Below are positions 44,603 to 54,420 of a stretch of 64,000 bases of DNA, in pieces. The DNA comes from Hymenobacter gummosus (GTDB taxonomy: Bacteria; Bacteroidota; Bacteroidia; Cytophagales; Hymenobacteraceae): assembly GCF_003970915.1 (NCBI RefSeq), contig NZ_RXOF01000017.1, positions 101,755 through 165,754 of the forward strand, in the 5' to 3' direction. Each line of letters begins with the position of its first letter. Positions within the stretch are counted from its first letter, which is position 1. Under the pieces are notes generated by a model. The model worked only from the letters and a program-made list of their open reading frames with translations. It did not search any database and was not told where the DNA came from. Made by a program: the position numbers and the translations under genes.

Positions 44603-45580
44603 ATGGAGGTTGAACGCAAACCAATTAGAATTTGTAATCCGCGGGCAATCATAAAGTTGTACAATAAAAACGGTCCTGCATTCTCGCTTGATTACTATTA
44701 TCGTGATGATAATCAAGTGTATTTTGGATTATTTAACATTGCTAAAGTGAGTAATGAAATAACTTATATATATAAGCCTATGTGCGGACATGAACAATTT
44801 TATCCGCCCAATTCTAAACCGAAGATGTTTGGATACTTTATTAACTCATTGGTAATTATACTTAAAGGCGACAAAGGTAATGAAGTAGTTGGTTTTGAAT
44901 TGTTCATATCAAGGAACAATGAGCTTACTGATATACTGTCTATTAGAGCAGAAAGTAAATTGCTTAATAATAAAATACCTGATTATCGCCAGGGCATTTT
45001 TAAAGACCCTACTTATTTTTATTACAATAATAATATTGGCAACATTTTTAAATTGGCTCTTTCTTATTTTAAGAATAATCCGATTGAGAAGGATTTTTTG
45101 TTTACATGGGAGCCAACAGCTGCACTGGCAATACAAACACCCTCTAATAGTAATTTTATTGAATATTTTAAAAATTCAGTGTGGAATATATATGAAGAGG
45201 CTGTGTCCCGTGTAGGCAAGGATAACGACTTTTATACAACGGGTGAATGCATATTCCCAAAGCAAAGAACACCATTTAATGATTATATATCTGCTTTGCT
45301 CAAAAGTATGTTGACATCCCATTCTTTGATTGGAAGACAGCCTATTTCATATCCTCTTGTTGATAGGTTTGAATATTTCATAGGTAGTAGCTCTGCTTGG
45401 TCTCCGTCTTTTAAAAAGAAAATGATTTCGGCTAATGATCAAAGGTTGAAGTATGAGTATATTCCTACTGTTTGTATGGCATTTGATATGTATGAGTATT
45501 TTTGCTTTATAATGGACAACTGGGAATATTATGAAAATGAATATATAAAATTATATAATTATCATAAATCTGGTATATAG
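44603..45580 (+). CDS. AT-rich orphan, hypothetical protein, 325 aa
   Basis: Unrecognised. The gene is far more AT-rich than the rest of the window, with Asn, Ile, Lys, Tyr and Phe dominating; codons such as ATA, TTA and AAT are common here and rare in the host genes. No signal peptide or membrane segment; aromatic motifs include FSLDYYYRDDNQVYFGLF and FICIMD-like stretches late. It has its own -7 box and terminator, so it looks like an independent cassette. Its location next to the accC insertion suggests recent transfer. Function not inferable. Confidence 0.75.
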   Translation: MEVERKPIRICNPRAIIKLYNKNGPAFSLDYYYRDDNQVYFGLFNIAKVSNEITYIYKPMCGHEQFYPPNSKPKMFGYFINSLVIILKGDKGNEVVGFELFISRNNELTDILSIRAESKLLNNKIPDYRQGIFKDPTYFYYNNNIGNIFKLALSYFKNNPIEKDFLFTWEPTAALAIQTPSNSNFIEYFKNSVWNIYEEAVSRVGKDNDFYTTGECIFPKQRTPFNDYISALLKSMLTSHSLIGRQPISYPLVDRFEYFIGSSSAWSPSFKKKMISANDQRLKYEYIPTVCMAFDMYEYFCFIMDNWEYYENEYIKLYNYHKSGI

Positions 45581-45602
45581 CCTTGCTGAAAGGCTGTAAA
45601 AC

Positions 45603-45640
45603 AAAACCACCCAACTGATACCAGCCGGGCGGTTTTTTTT
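45603..45640 (+). terminator. Terminator of the AT-rich orphan
   Basis: AACC-CCC / GGG-GGTT stem with one mismatch, then eight T. Loop of about 14 bases. Confidence 0.7.
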
Positions 45641-45660
45641 ACAATCTATCAGCCGAAACC

Positions 45661-45768
45661 CTACCGCGCCAGCCGGTTCTTCTTCCATTTCGATACCGGC
45701 GCGGCCGCGCCACCAGCCGCCCCGGCGCCTTTCTGCTCCGTGAGCAGCTTGGCGGCCAGCACGGCGGC
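45661..45768 (-). pseudogene. accC: Stranded 3' end of accC
   Basis: On the reverse strand it encodes PAAVLAAKLLTEQKG then AAPVSKWKKNRLAR and TAG, clearly the last 36 codons of accC (compare the intact end at 46393-46540). No start and no upstream gene body. The linker between the two blocks is shorter and different from the intact copy, so the two 3' ends have diverged. Confidence 0.8.
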
Positions 45769-45772
45769 AGGG

Positions 45773-45922
45773 CTATTGGGCCTTTGCCTTCTCCCAATCA
45801 ACCTGACCAAACACCGCCTGGAACTGCTTCTTCTTGGCTGCTAAAAATTCCGTTTCTGATGCGAAAGCCCCAATTGGCTTCTCGGGCTTCGGTAAGATGA
45901 CTTTGGCTTCTTTGGCTTTCAT
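45773..45922 (-). CDS. Small protein, 49 aa, partner of the DUF6934 gene
   Basis: Starts with ATG at 45922 that overlaps the TGA of the upstream DUF6934 gene (ATGA) and ends with TAG at 45773. The sequence begins MKAKEAKVILPKPEKPIG and ends QVDWEKAKAQ, Lys-rich and helical. Coupling and size suggest a partner protein or antitoxin-like peptide. Not known to me as a named family; confidence in coding comes from the clean overlap and codon use. Confidence 0.6.
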   Translation of the reverse strand: MKAKEAKVILPKPEKPIGAFASETEFLAAKKKQFQAVFGQVDWEKAKAQ

Positions 45923-46377
45923 GATCTGGCAGATGAAGTAGTTCGCATTGCCACAACGAAGCCGTCGTAGGCTTGGTTCGGCACGAAGGGTTCAAGGGAG
46001 GAGCCGCGTAAACCCGAAATTACGAAATCGTCGGATACGGCCTGTACCTCCCGCGCCAGCACTATCTGGTAAAGCCGGGTGCGACTGGGCGTGCTGCCAG
46101 AAAACGCTACCAGTGCCGTAGGGTACTGCGCGAAAAAGAGCGGCAAGGTCTGCGCCACGGTGGCCAGGATGCGTTCTAGGTCGCCGTTGTTGCGCACGGA
46201 GGTATAGCTCAACGACCCATCGGCCTCTACATCGGCAAGCGCAAGGTTGAAAACGTCGGGAATGTCCGTTTCAGAATACAGCACCAGTTTATCCACCGGT
46301 CGGGGGCCAACGCTGGTAAACGTGTAGCGTCGAGCGTCGGCCCCGATGACCTGAAACTGGTAAAACGGCTTATCCAT
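45919..46377 (-). CDS. DUF6934-type protein
   Basis: 152 residues. The pattern NLALADVEADG, NNGDLERILATVAQTLPLFF, YPTALVAFSGSTPSRTRLYQ and the C-terminal NQAYDGFVVAMR fits the Bacteroidota DUF6934 family (about 150 aa, function unknown), usually paired with a short gene in the same order as here. No signal peptide. It begins 16 bases downstream of the intact accC stop and is followed by the small overlapping gene. A toxin-antitoxin-like or RNA-acting role is speculation. Confidence 0.75.
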   Translation of the reverse strand: MDKPFYQFQVIGADARRYTFTSVGPRPVDKLVLYSETDIPDVFNLALADVEADGSLSYTSVRNNGDLERILATVAQTLPLFFAQYPTALVAFSGSTPSRTRLYQIVLAREVQAVSDDFVISGLRGSSLEPFVPNQAYDGFVVAMRTTSSARS

Positions 46378-46392
46378 GCGCCGATACGCTAA

Positions 46393-47916
<1,524 letters not shown>

Positions 47917-47957
47917 GCCGGATGGGGCAAGGGGAGGGAGCAGAGGGATTGGAAGGC

Positions 47958-47965
47958 CGAAAGTA
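47958..47965 (-). promoter_or_regulatory. Weak -7-like box of accC
   Basis: TACTTTCG on the reverse strand, one base off TAnnTTTG, 41 bases before the ATG. Confidence 0.3.
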
Positions 47966-47969
47966 ATAG

Positions 47970-48095
47970 GTATGGCCGACTGTAGCGCGGGCTTTAGCCC
48001 GCGTTTGGCGGCCCGATTGTCGGTGAACCACTGCCGTGCGGTTGAAGTGGATTACTATCTAGCGGACACGGGCTAAAGCCCGCGCTACATTCGCC
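47970..48095. repeat. Inverted repeat, family D
   Basis: Arms GTATGGC..TGTAGCGCGGGCTTTAGCCCGCG and CGGGCTAAAGCCCGCGCTACA..GCCAT with about 60 bases between. Each arm also contains its own small palindrome CGGGCTTTAGCCCG. Between the divergent accC and oxoamine synthase genes. Confidence 0.7.
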
Positions 48096-48227
48096 ATGCC
48101 GAATATCGCGGCGCCTAACGCTCGTTGCCTCAACGGCGTTTCGTAACTTGCGCCGCATTTGGCCTGCGCCAGCTTTGGGCGTGGGCCGAATGGTTTTTCC
48201 CGCTTACTCACCCAAAAAACACCCCGC

Positions 48228-49466
48228 GTGGATATTTTTGAGAGAATTGCCGCCAACCGCGGCCCGCTCGGCAGCCATTCGCATTACGCTCACGGCTACT
48301 TCACCTTCCCCAAGCTCGAAGGCGAAATCAAGCCGCGCATGATTTTCCGGGGCAAGGAAGTCCTGACCTGGAGCCTCAACAACTACCTGGGCCTGGCCAA
48401 CCACCCCGAGGTGCGCAAGGCCGACGCTGACGCCGCCGCCGAGTTCGGCATGGCCCTGCCGATGGGCGCCCGCATCATGAGCGGCAACTCCAACTACCAC
48501 GAGCAGCTGGAAAAAGAGCTGGCCGAGTTCATCCAGAAGGACGACGTGCTGCTGCTCAACTTCGGCTACCAGGGCGTGGTGTCGATTATCGACTCGCTGG
48601 TGTCGCGCCACGACGTGATTGTGTACGACGCCGAGTCGCACGCCTGCATCATCGACGGGGTGCGCCTGCACGCGGGCAAGCGCTTCGTCTTCCCGCACAA
48701 CGACATGGCGGGCCTGGAAAAGCAGCTGGAGCGCGCCAAGCGCATCACCGACGAGACGGGCGGCGGCATCCTGGTCATCACCGAGGGCGCCTTCGGCATG
48801 TCGGGCAACCAGGGCGATTTGAAGTCCATCGTGGCCCTGAAGGAAAAGTGGAACTTCCGCCTGTTCGTCGACGACGCCCACGGCTTCGGCACGATGGGCG
48901 CGACGGGCGCCGGTACGGGCGAAGAACAGGGCGTACAGGCTGGTATCGACCTTTATTTTTCGACGTTTGCCAAGTCCATGGCCAGCATCGGTGCCTTCGT
49001 AGGCGGCCCCGAGCCGGTAATTGAATATTTGCGCTACAACATGCGCAGCCAGATCTTCGCCAAATCCCTGCCCATGCCGCTGGTAGTGGGTGCTTTGAAG
49101 CGTCTGGAGCTGCTGCGTACTAAGCCGGAATTGAAGGAAAACCTGTGGACCATCGTGCGCGCCCTGCAATCGGGCCTGCGCGAGAAGGGCTTCAACATCG
49201 GTACCACCACCACCCCGGTGACGCCGGTGCTGCTGAACGGTGAAATCCCCGATGCTACGGCCCTAACCTTCGATCTGCGTGAGAATTACGGCATTTTCTG
49301 CTCCATCGTGGTGTACCCGGTGGTGCCCAAGGGCGTGATTATGCTGCGCCTCATCCCGACGGCCGTGCACACCCTGGACGACGTGCAGCAGACCATTGCC
49401 GCCTTCGAATCCATTGCCGCCAAGCTGGACAAGGGCCTGTACTCGAAACAGCCCGCAACGGCTTAA
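48228..49466 (+). CDS. Alpha-oxoamine synthase (serine palmitoyltransferase / cysteate acyltransferase family)
   Basis: 412 residues. PLP-dependent fold type I: LTWSLNNYLGLANHPEV, GARIMSGNSNYHEQLEKELA, DAESHACIIDGVRL, and the PLP site FVDDAHGFGTMG and TFAKSMASIGAF (Lys of the Schiff base in the latter). The enzymes condense an acyl thioester with serine, cysteate or glycine. In this phylum the likely product is the first intermediate of sphingolipids or sulfonolipids (capnine). The sequence differs from the typical Bacteroides Spt, so the amino-acid substrate is left open. Start is GTG at 48228; a TAACTTGC box lies at 48144-48151. Confidence 0.88.
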   Translation: MDIFERIAANRGPLGSHSHYAHGYFTFPKLEGEIKPRMIFRGKEVLTWSLNNYLGLANHPEVRKADADAAAEFGMALPMGARIMSGNSNYHEQLEKELAEFIQKDDVLLLNFGYQGVVSIIDSLVSRHDVIVYDAESHACIIDGVRLHAGKRFVFPHNDMAGLEKQLERAKRITDETGGGILVITEGAFGMSGNQGDLKSIVALKEKWNFRLFVDDAHGFGTMGATGAGTGEEQGVQAGIDLYFSTFAKSMASIGAFVGGPEPVIEYLRYNMRSQIFAKSLPMPLVVGALKRLELLRTKPELKENLWTIVRALQSGLREKGFNIGTTTTPVTPVLLNGEIPDATALTFDLRENYGIFCSIVVYPVVPKGVIMLRLIPTAVHTLDDVQQTIAAFESIAAKLDKGLYSKQPATA

Positions 49467-49489
49467 AACGCCGTTTTGCCCCGCGCGCC

Positions 49490-49528
49490 AAGCCACCCGC
49501 TGCTAATGCAGCGGGTGGCTTTGTTTTT
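49490..49528 (+). terminator. Rho-independent terminator after the oxoamine synthase
   Basis: AAGCCACCCGCTGC / GCAGCGGGTGGCTT, loop TAAT, then TGTTTTT. Confidence 0.88.
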
Positions 49529-49715
49529 GGATTTATCGGAGAGAAATTGGGGAGAGGTAAAAACTGAAAATGCAGATTTTGGGGGGTGAAATCACCCTGT
49601 ACTGGCTGCAATCGGCCTTGAAAAATTTTTTCGAAAATTAGCTTTGATTTGAAATGCCCGTATATTAGCCACGGTCAAACCCTTGTTTCACACCACAAAC
49701 CCCCTCTCTTTTCTC

Positions 49716-49997
49716 ATGGCTAACAATTTTGGCAAACTCCGCGACCTGGTTCACTCGCTGGAAGCTGACTTCGAGAAATTCTACGACAAGAGCAATTCGG
49801 CTGCCGGCACCCGCGTACGCAAGGGCATGCAGGAGCTGAAGAACCTGGCGCAGGAAATCCGCACCGAGGTGCAGAACACCAAGAACAGCGCCGGCGCCGA
49901 CAAGCCCGCTGCTCCCGCCGCCAAGGCTGCTCCGGCTAAGAAAGCCGCCGCTGCTCCGGCTGCCGCTAAGAAAGCCGCTCCGGCCAAGAAGAAATAA
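49716..49997 (+). CDS. Histone H1-like Hc1 family protein
   Basis: 93 residues. N-terminal helix pair (NNFGKLRDLVHSLEADFEKF; QELKNLAQEIRTEVQ) followed by an Ala/Lys/Pro-rich basic tail (PAKKAAAAPAAAKKAAPAKK). This is the Bacteroidota/Chlamydia Hc1 family, an abundant nucleoid protein. ATG at 49716 gives MANNFGKL, the family start; an upstream frame start at 49683 is discarded. The AT-rich 200 bases before it contain TATATTAG as a possible -7 element. Confidence 0.9.
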   Translation: MANNFGKLRDLVHSLEADFEKFYDKSNSAAGTRVRKGMQELKNLAQEIRTEVQNTKNSAGADKPAAPAAKAAPAKKAAAAPAAAKKAAPAKKK

Positions 49998-50246
49998 TCA
50001 CGGATTATTTCGGATTTGACGGATTGCACGGATTTCGTGGACGATTCAGCCCCGAAGTCCTAAGTGCTCAGCTGCCCGGAAATAGCAGCTGGGTGGATTC
50101 GTCTGATCAGGACAACAAAAAGGCCCTGCCGCAACCGGCAGGGCCTTTTTGTTGTCCGATGGGCAACCGAACGGGGGCTGAACTACGGAACGGAATCGTC
50201 CACGAAATCCGTGCAATCCGTCAAATCCGCACGAATCCGTGATTAA
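49996..50246. repeat. Long inverted repeat, family E
   Basis: Arms of about 50 bases (left from 49996, right to 50246) composed of overlapping units such as CGGATTTGACGGATTGCACG and TTTCGTGGACGATTC. The central 150 bases hold a separate terminator. The right arm covers the stop codon of tyrS, the left arm touches the hc1 stop. Confidence 0.75.
50110..50157. terminator. Bidirectional terminator between Hc1 gene and tyrS
   Basis: Perfect 22-bp stem, loop CAAC, core AAAAAGGCCCTGCCG, T run on both strands. Serves both convergent genes. Confidence 0.92.
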
Positions 50247-51544
50247 TCCGTGATTTTGACCAGGAAGTACTTCTTGCCTTTCTGGCCGACGATGTACTTG
50301 TTCAGCAGCAGGGGCACTTCCGCGGCCTGCTGCTCGACGGCCGTCTTTTCGCGGTTCAGCTTCACGCCGCCGCCCTGAATCATCTTGCGGGCTTCGCCCT
50401 TGCTGGGGAAGATGGCGCCGCCGCTGGCTTCGCTCAGCAGGCCGATGACGTTCTGCTCGGCCAGCGCGGTGCGGGGCACTTCCACCTGCGGCGTGCCGGC
50501 AAACACGTCGAGCAGGGTGGCTTCGTCGAGCGAGGCCAGGTCGCCACCGCCAAACAGCACCTGGGAGGCGGCCACGGCGGCTTCGTAAGCCGCCTGGCCG
50601 TGCACGCGGATGGTCACGTCCTGGGCCAGGGCCTTTTGCAGGGTGCGCAGGTGCGGGGCCTGGGCGTGCTCGGCCTCCAGGGCTTCGATTTCCGACTGGC
50701 TCAGCAGGGTGAACACGCGGATGAGGCGCGGCACGTCGGCGTCGGCGGCGCCGAGGAAGAACTGGTAGAACTGGTAGGGCGAGGTCATCAGCGGGTCGAG
50801 CCAGACGGTGCCGGTTTCGGACTTGCCGTACTTGGTGCCGTCGGCCTTGGTGATGAGCTGGCCGGTGAGGGCGTAGGCTTTACCCTCGCCGCCCGACATG
50901 CGCCGGATCAGCTCGGTGCCGGTGGTAATGTTGCCCCACTGGTCGGAGGCGCCCATCTGCAGGGTCACGCCCAGGGTCTTGTAGAGGTGCTGGAAATCGT
51001 AGCCCTGCAGCAACTGGTAGCTGAACTCGGTGTAGCTTAGGCCCTCGGCGCCGGAGTCCTCGCCCCCGCCGCTGATGCGGCGCTTCACCGAGTCCTTGGC
51101 CATCATGTAGTTTACCGTCAGGTGCTTGCCCACTTCGCGCAGAAACTGCAGGAAGCCGAAGTCCTTGAACCAGTCGTAGTTGTTGACGACCAGCGCGCCG
51201 GTGGGCGAGTCGTCGAAGGTGAGGAACTTCTCCAGCTGGGCGCGGATGCCGGCCTGGTTGGCGCGCAGCGTGTTTTCGTCGAGCAGGTTGCGCTCCGCGG
51301 ATTTGCCCGACGGGTCGCCAATCATGCCGGTGGCGCCGCCCACCAGGGCCACGGGGCGGTGGCCGGCGCGCTGCAGGTGCACCAGCAGCATGATGGTGGC
51401 CAGGTTGCCGATGTGCAGGGAGGCCGCCGTGGGGTCGAAGCCGATGTAGCCGCTGACGGGCGCGCCTGCGTTGAGGTGCTCGTCGGTGCCGGGCATCATG
51501 TCGTGAAACATGCCGCGCCAGCGCAGTTCGTCGATAAGGGACAT
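50243..51544 (-). CDS. tyrS: Tyrosine--tRNA ligase
   Basis: 433 residues. HIGH-like [44 protein letters not shown] and [14 protein letters not shown] (tyrosine pocket), KYGKS as the KMSKS loop, and an S4 RNA-binding domain at the end ([18 protein letters not shown]). Bacterial TyrRS of the usual length. Transcribed from a -7 box at 51636 through a 90-base leader with a strong inverted repeat. Its stop codon lies in a repeat arm. Confidence 0.95.
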   Translation of the reverse strand: MSLIDELRWRGMFHDMMPGTDEHLNAGAPVSGYIGFDPTAASLHIGNLATIMLLVHLQRAGHRPVALVGGATGMIGDPSGKSAERNLLDENTLRANQAGIRAQLEKFLTFDDSPTGALVVNNYDWFKDFGFLQFLREVGKHLTVNYMMAKDSVKRRISGGGEDSGAEGLSYTEFSYQLLQGYDFQHLYKTLGVTLQMGASDQWGNITTGTELIRRMSGGEGKAYALTGQLITKADGTKYGKSETGTVWLDPLMTSPYQFYQFFLGAADADVPRLIRVFTLLSQSEIEALEAEHAQAPHLRTLQKALAQDVTIRVHGQAAYEAAVAASQVLFGGGDLASLDEATLLDVFAGTPQVEVPRTALAEQNVIGLLSEASGGAIFPSKGEARKMIQGGGVKLNREKTAVEQQAAEVPLLLNKYIVGQKGKKYFLVKITD

Positions 51545-51551
51545 GCTGGAT

Positions 51552-51643
51552 TTTCGTTTTTCGTTATTGGTTTTTCGTTTTTCGGAGCGGGCGTGCGTCG
51601 AACGACGAAAAACGAGCCACGAAAAACGAAAGGCGCAAAGGTA
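51552..51643 (-). promoter_or_regulatory. Promoter and structured leader of tyrS
   Basis: -7 element TACCTTTG on the reverse strand (51636-51643). The leader holds two arms TTTCGTTTTTCGT (about 51619-51631 on the reverse strand, complement at 51552-51564), each accompanied by a second CGTTTTTCG unit, so alternative hairpins are possible. No T-box consensus was seen. Confidence 0.55.
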
Positions 51644-51673
51644 AGCGGCCGGGGCGCTGCCGCCGCATCGGGC

Positions 51674-53230
51674 TTATTCAAACCCGTCCTGCGCCTCCCG
51701 GATGCGTTTGCGCACGAAGGGGCGCAGATCGGCTTTGGGGTGACGAAACAGCAGCACCTCGCTGCCGCGCACCCGGGCGTAAGGGTTCTGCACCCGGCCC
51801 ACCACTTCCATGGTCCGGAACGCCTGCTTGAGGTCCTCGGGCTGGTCGCCCTCGTTGGCGTAGATAAAGGCCGTGACGGAGTCGGGGGCGGGCATCCAGT
51901 AGCTGTTGGAGCCGTTGAGGGTGTAGGCGCGGGGCAGGCCCAGGGCCGGGCCGAACCAGTTCAGCGCCCCGGCCTGCCCGTAATTGTCGCCGTACACGAT
52001 GCAATGGGCCCGCTCCTGGGGCGGAAGGCGCTGCAGGGCCCGCTGCACCAGCGGGGCGTACTCGTCCCAGCCCTGCATGTCGGCCACGTCCTGGGGCAGC
52101 TGGTGCTGCCGGCCGTCTTCCCAGCGCGTGAGGGCCTGCACGGGCAGGGCGCGCACGTAGCGGGCCAGCCGCTCGACGGACAGCACCGGCAGCAGCGCGG
52201 GCACCAGGGGCAGGGTCAGCAGCAGGCCCAGGGCCAGGGCGCCGAGCAGCAGCGGGCGGCTTTTGCGCTCCAAGTACACCGCGCCCAGGGCCATCAGCGG
52301 CGGGTACACGGCGGCGGCGTAGTAGTTTTTGCCCCGGCTCAACAGCAGCAGGCCGATAACGAAAAAGTACGCCAGCACCAGCGGGCGGTAGGGCCGGCCG
52401 GCGCGGGTGAAGCCAAACCAGAGCCCGGCCAGCCAGAGCGGGGCGCCGGCCAGCGTCATGGGCAGCTGCTCGACGAGGAAGCTGAGGGGCGAGACGTTGG
52501 TGAGCTGGGTTTCCTGCAGCTTGTGCATGTGCCCGAGCACCGGCCAGTGGTGGGTGGCCTGCCAAACGAGGTTGGGCAGAAAAATCAGCAGGGCCAGGGC
52601 CACGCCGCCCGCAAACCAGCGCGTGGCCAGCCAGGGCCGCTCCTCGGGCGTGAGCAGCAGGGCCAGCAGCAGGGCCAATACATAAAAAGCGGTGGTGTAC
52701 TTGGCCAGCAGCCCCAGCCCGATGGCCGCGCCCAGCCAGAGCAGCAGCCGCGGCTCGTGGGTGTGCACGAAGCGCACGATGAGGTAGCCGTAGAGCGTCC
52801 AGAAGAACACGTCGAGGAAGTTGGGCTGCAGCAGGCCGTGCATGGCCAGATACACCGGCGCCACGGCTACGGCCACGCCCGCCGCCAGCTGGGCCCCGCG
52901 CCCCCCGCCGGCCCGGCGCGCAATCAGCCCGGCCAGCAGTACCGTGAGGGCCCCGAACAAGGCCGGGAAAAACTTCACCCCGACGACGCTGTGCCCGAAC
53001 ACGGCCCGGGTCAGCCCGGCCAGCGGGGCCAGCAGCGGCGGAATTTCCTTGTAGCCCCAGGCCAGGTGCCGGCCCATGTCGAGGTACAGGTACTCGTCGC
53101 GGTGCAGGCCGTAGCGGCCCGACAGCAGCAACTGCCCGAGAAACTTGGCGGCGGCCACGGCCAGCAGCCCGGCGCCAAGGCGCCCCGGACGAGCCGCGGG
53201 GAAAGCAGGAGCGGAAACAGACGAAAGCAT
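51674..53230 (-). CDS. Glycosyltransferase family 39 (ArnT/PMT_2-like) membrane protein
   Basis: 518 residues. N-terminal hydrophobic helix, then GLHRDEYLYLDMGRHLAWGY with the conserved Asp-Glu pair used by GT39 enzymes, EIPPLLAPLAGL, and at least nine more membrane helices (LLWLGAAIGLGLLAKYTTA; AGGVALALLIFLPNLVWQA). The C-terminal periplasmic part (about 370-518) is soluble. These enzymes move a sugar from a polyprenyl-phosphate donor to lipid or protein. Acceptor unknown. Divergent from holA with overlapping promoter boxes. Confidence 0.85.
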   Translation of the reverse strand: MLSSVSAPAFPAARPGRLGAGLLAVAAAKFLGQLLLSGRYGLHRDEYLYLDMGRHLAWGYKEIPPLLAPLAGLTRAVFGHSVVGVKFFPALFGALTVLLAGLIARRAGGGRGAQLAAGVAVAVAPVYLAMHGLLQPNFLDVFFWTLYGYLIVRFVHTHEPRLLLWLGAAIGLGLLAKYTTAFYVLALLLALLLTPEERPWLATRWFAGGVALALLIFLPNLVWQATHHWPVLGHMHKLQETQLTNVSPLSFLVEQLPMTLAGAPLWLAGLWFGFTRAGRPYRPLVLAYFFVIGLLLLSRGKNYYAAAVYPPLMALGAVYLERKSRPLLLGALALGLLLTLPLVPALLPVLSVERLARYVRALPVQALTRWEDGRQHQLPQDVADMQGWDEYAPLVQRALQRLPPQERAHCIVYGDNYGQAGALNWFGPALGLPRAYTLNGSNSYWMPAPDSVTAFIYANEGDQPEDLKQAFRTMEVVGRVQNPYARVRGSEVLLFRHPKADLRPFVRKRIREAQDGFE

Positions 53231-53249
53231 AGGCGGCGGAATGTGCAGC

Positions 53250-53263
53250 GAAAGGTACCTTTG
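53250..53263. promoter_or_regulatory. Overlapping divergent -7 elements
   Basis: Plus strand TACCTTTG (53256-53263) for holA; minus strand TACCTTTC (53250-53257) for the GT39 gene. They share the palindrome GGTACC, so the two promoters are likely mutually exclusive. Confidence 0.55.
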
Positions 53264-53270
53264 CGGAGCT

Positions 53271-53348
53271 AAATGGTTAAATGGCTGAATGGCTAAATGG
53301 CTGGTCGTTCAAGAACAATCGACCATTTAGCCATTTAACCATTCAGCC
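53271..53348. repeat. Palindromic element, family C, copy 2, in the holA leader
   Basis: Units of AAATGGCT / AGCCATTT stacked with AATGGTT / AACCATT: imperfect nested inverted repeat centred near 53313, sharing AAATGGCTGGTCGTTC with 43732-43795. Placed between the -7 box and the holA start. Confidence 0.7.
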
Positions 53349-53358
53349 ATCCGAATCC

Positions 53359-54414
53359 ATGCCCGCCCTGTCCGCCGACCAGATCATGCCGCAGCTCCAG
53401 AAGGGGCAGTTTCAGCCGGTGTACTTTCTGCAGGGGGAGGAGCCGTACTACATCGACCTGGTGTCCGATTTCATCGAGAAGAATGCCCTCAGTGAAATGG
53501 ACAAGGGCTTCAACCAGGTGGTGCTCTACGGCAAGGACACCGACATTCCGACGGTGCTCGGGCAGGCGCGACGCTTCCCGATGATGGCCGAGCGCACCGT
53601 GGTCATCGTGAAGGAGGCCCAGAACCTGCCGGGGCTGGAGGGCGAAGCCGGGCAGACCATGCTCGAAGCCTACCTGAAAAACCCGCTGCCGAGCACGGTA
53701 CTGGTCTTCGCCCACAAGCACAAAACCCTCGACGGGCGCAAGAAGCTCGGCAAGCTCATGACGGAGCACGCCGTGCTGCTGACCTCCGACAAGCTGCGCG
53801 ACTACCAGGTGCCCCAGTGGCTGCAGGCCACCATGAAGCAGCGCCAGCGCCCCATCCACGACGAGGCCGTGCAGCTGCTGAGCGAGTACATCGGGGCCGA
53901 CCTGGGCCGGCTGCTGGGCGAAATCCAGAAAATCGAGCTGAACCTGCAGCCCGGCCAGCCCATCGACGCGGCCACGGTGCAGCGCATGGTGGGCATCAGC
54001 AAGGACTACAACATCTTCGAGCTGCAGAAGGCCCTCATCATGCGCGACGTGCTCAAGGCCAACCGCATCGTGCAGCACTTCGCCCTGAACCCCAAGGACA
54101 ACCCGCTGATTCCGAACCTGACGCTGCTGTTCAACTTCTTCCTGCGCCTCCTGCAGCTGCACACGCTGCCGAACCCCTCGCCGGCCGACTGGAAGCGCAT
54201 CGGCGTGGCCAACCCGTACGCCCAGAAAGAGTACCAGCAGGCGCTGAAGGTGTTTCCGTACCAGCGCACCCGCGACATTATCCGCCTGCTGCGCCGGGCC
54301 GATCTGCAGAGCAAAGGCGTGGAGTCGGGCTCCATGTCGGAGGCCGACATCCTGCAGGAGCTGGTGTTTATGGTGCTGCACCCGCAGGTACCGGTGGCGG
54401 CCGTGCTGGGCTGA
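53359..54414 (+). CDS. holA: DNA polymerase III subunit delta
   Basis: 351 residues. AAA+-like clamp loader subunit: QPVYFLQGEEPYYIDLVSDF at the N-terminus, DKGFNQVVLYGKD, MAERTVVIVKEAQNL, and the C-terminal helical collar (ALIMRDVLKANRIVQHFALN; ILQELVFMVL). It opens the beta clamp in the clamp-loader complex. ATG at 53359 is chosen because the family begins near the QGEEPYYID block; the earlier frame from 53281 would translate the palindrome. Confidence 0.9.
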   Translation: MPALSADQIMPQLQKGQFQPVYFLQGEEPYYIDLVSDFIEKNALSEMDKGFNQVVLYGKDTDIPTVLGQARRFPMMAERTVVIVKEAQNLPGLEGEAGQTMLEAYLKNPLPSTVLVFAHKHKTLDGRKKLGKLMTEHAVLLTSDKLRDYQVPQWLQATMKQRQRPIHDEAVQLLSEYIGADLGRLLGEIQKIELNLQPGQPIDAATVQRMVGISKDYNIFELQKALIMRDVLKANRIVQHFALNPKDNPLIPNLTLLFNFFLRLLQLHTLPNPSPADWKRIGVANPYAQKEYQQALKVFPYQRTRDIIRLLRRADLQSKGVESGSMSEADILQELVFMVLHPQVPVAAVLG

Positions 54415-54420
54415 GGCGGA

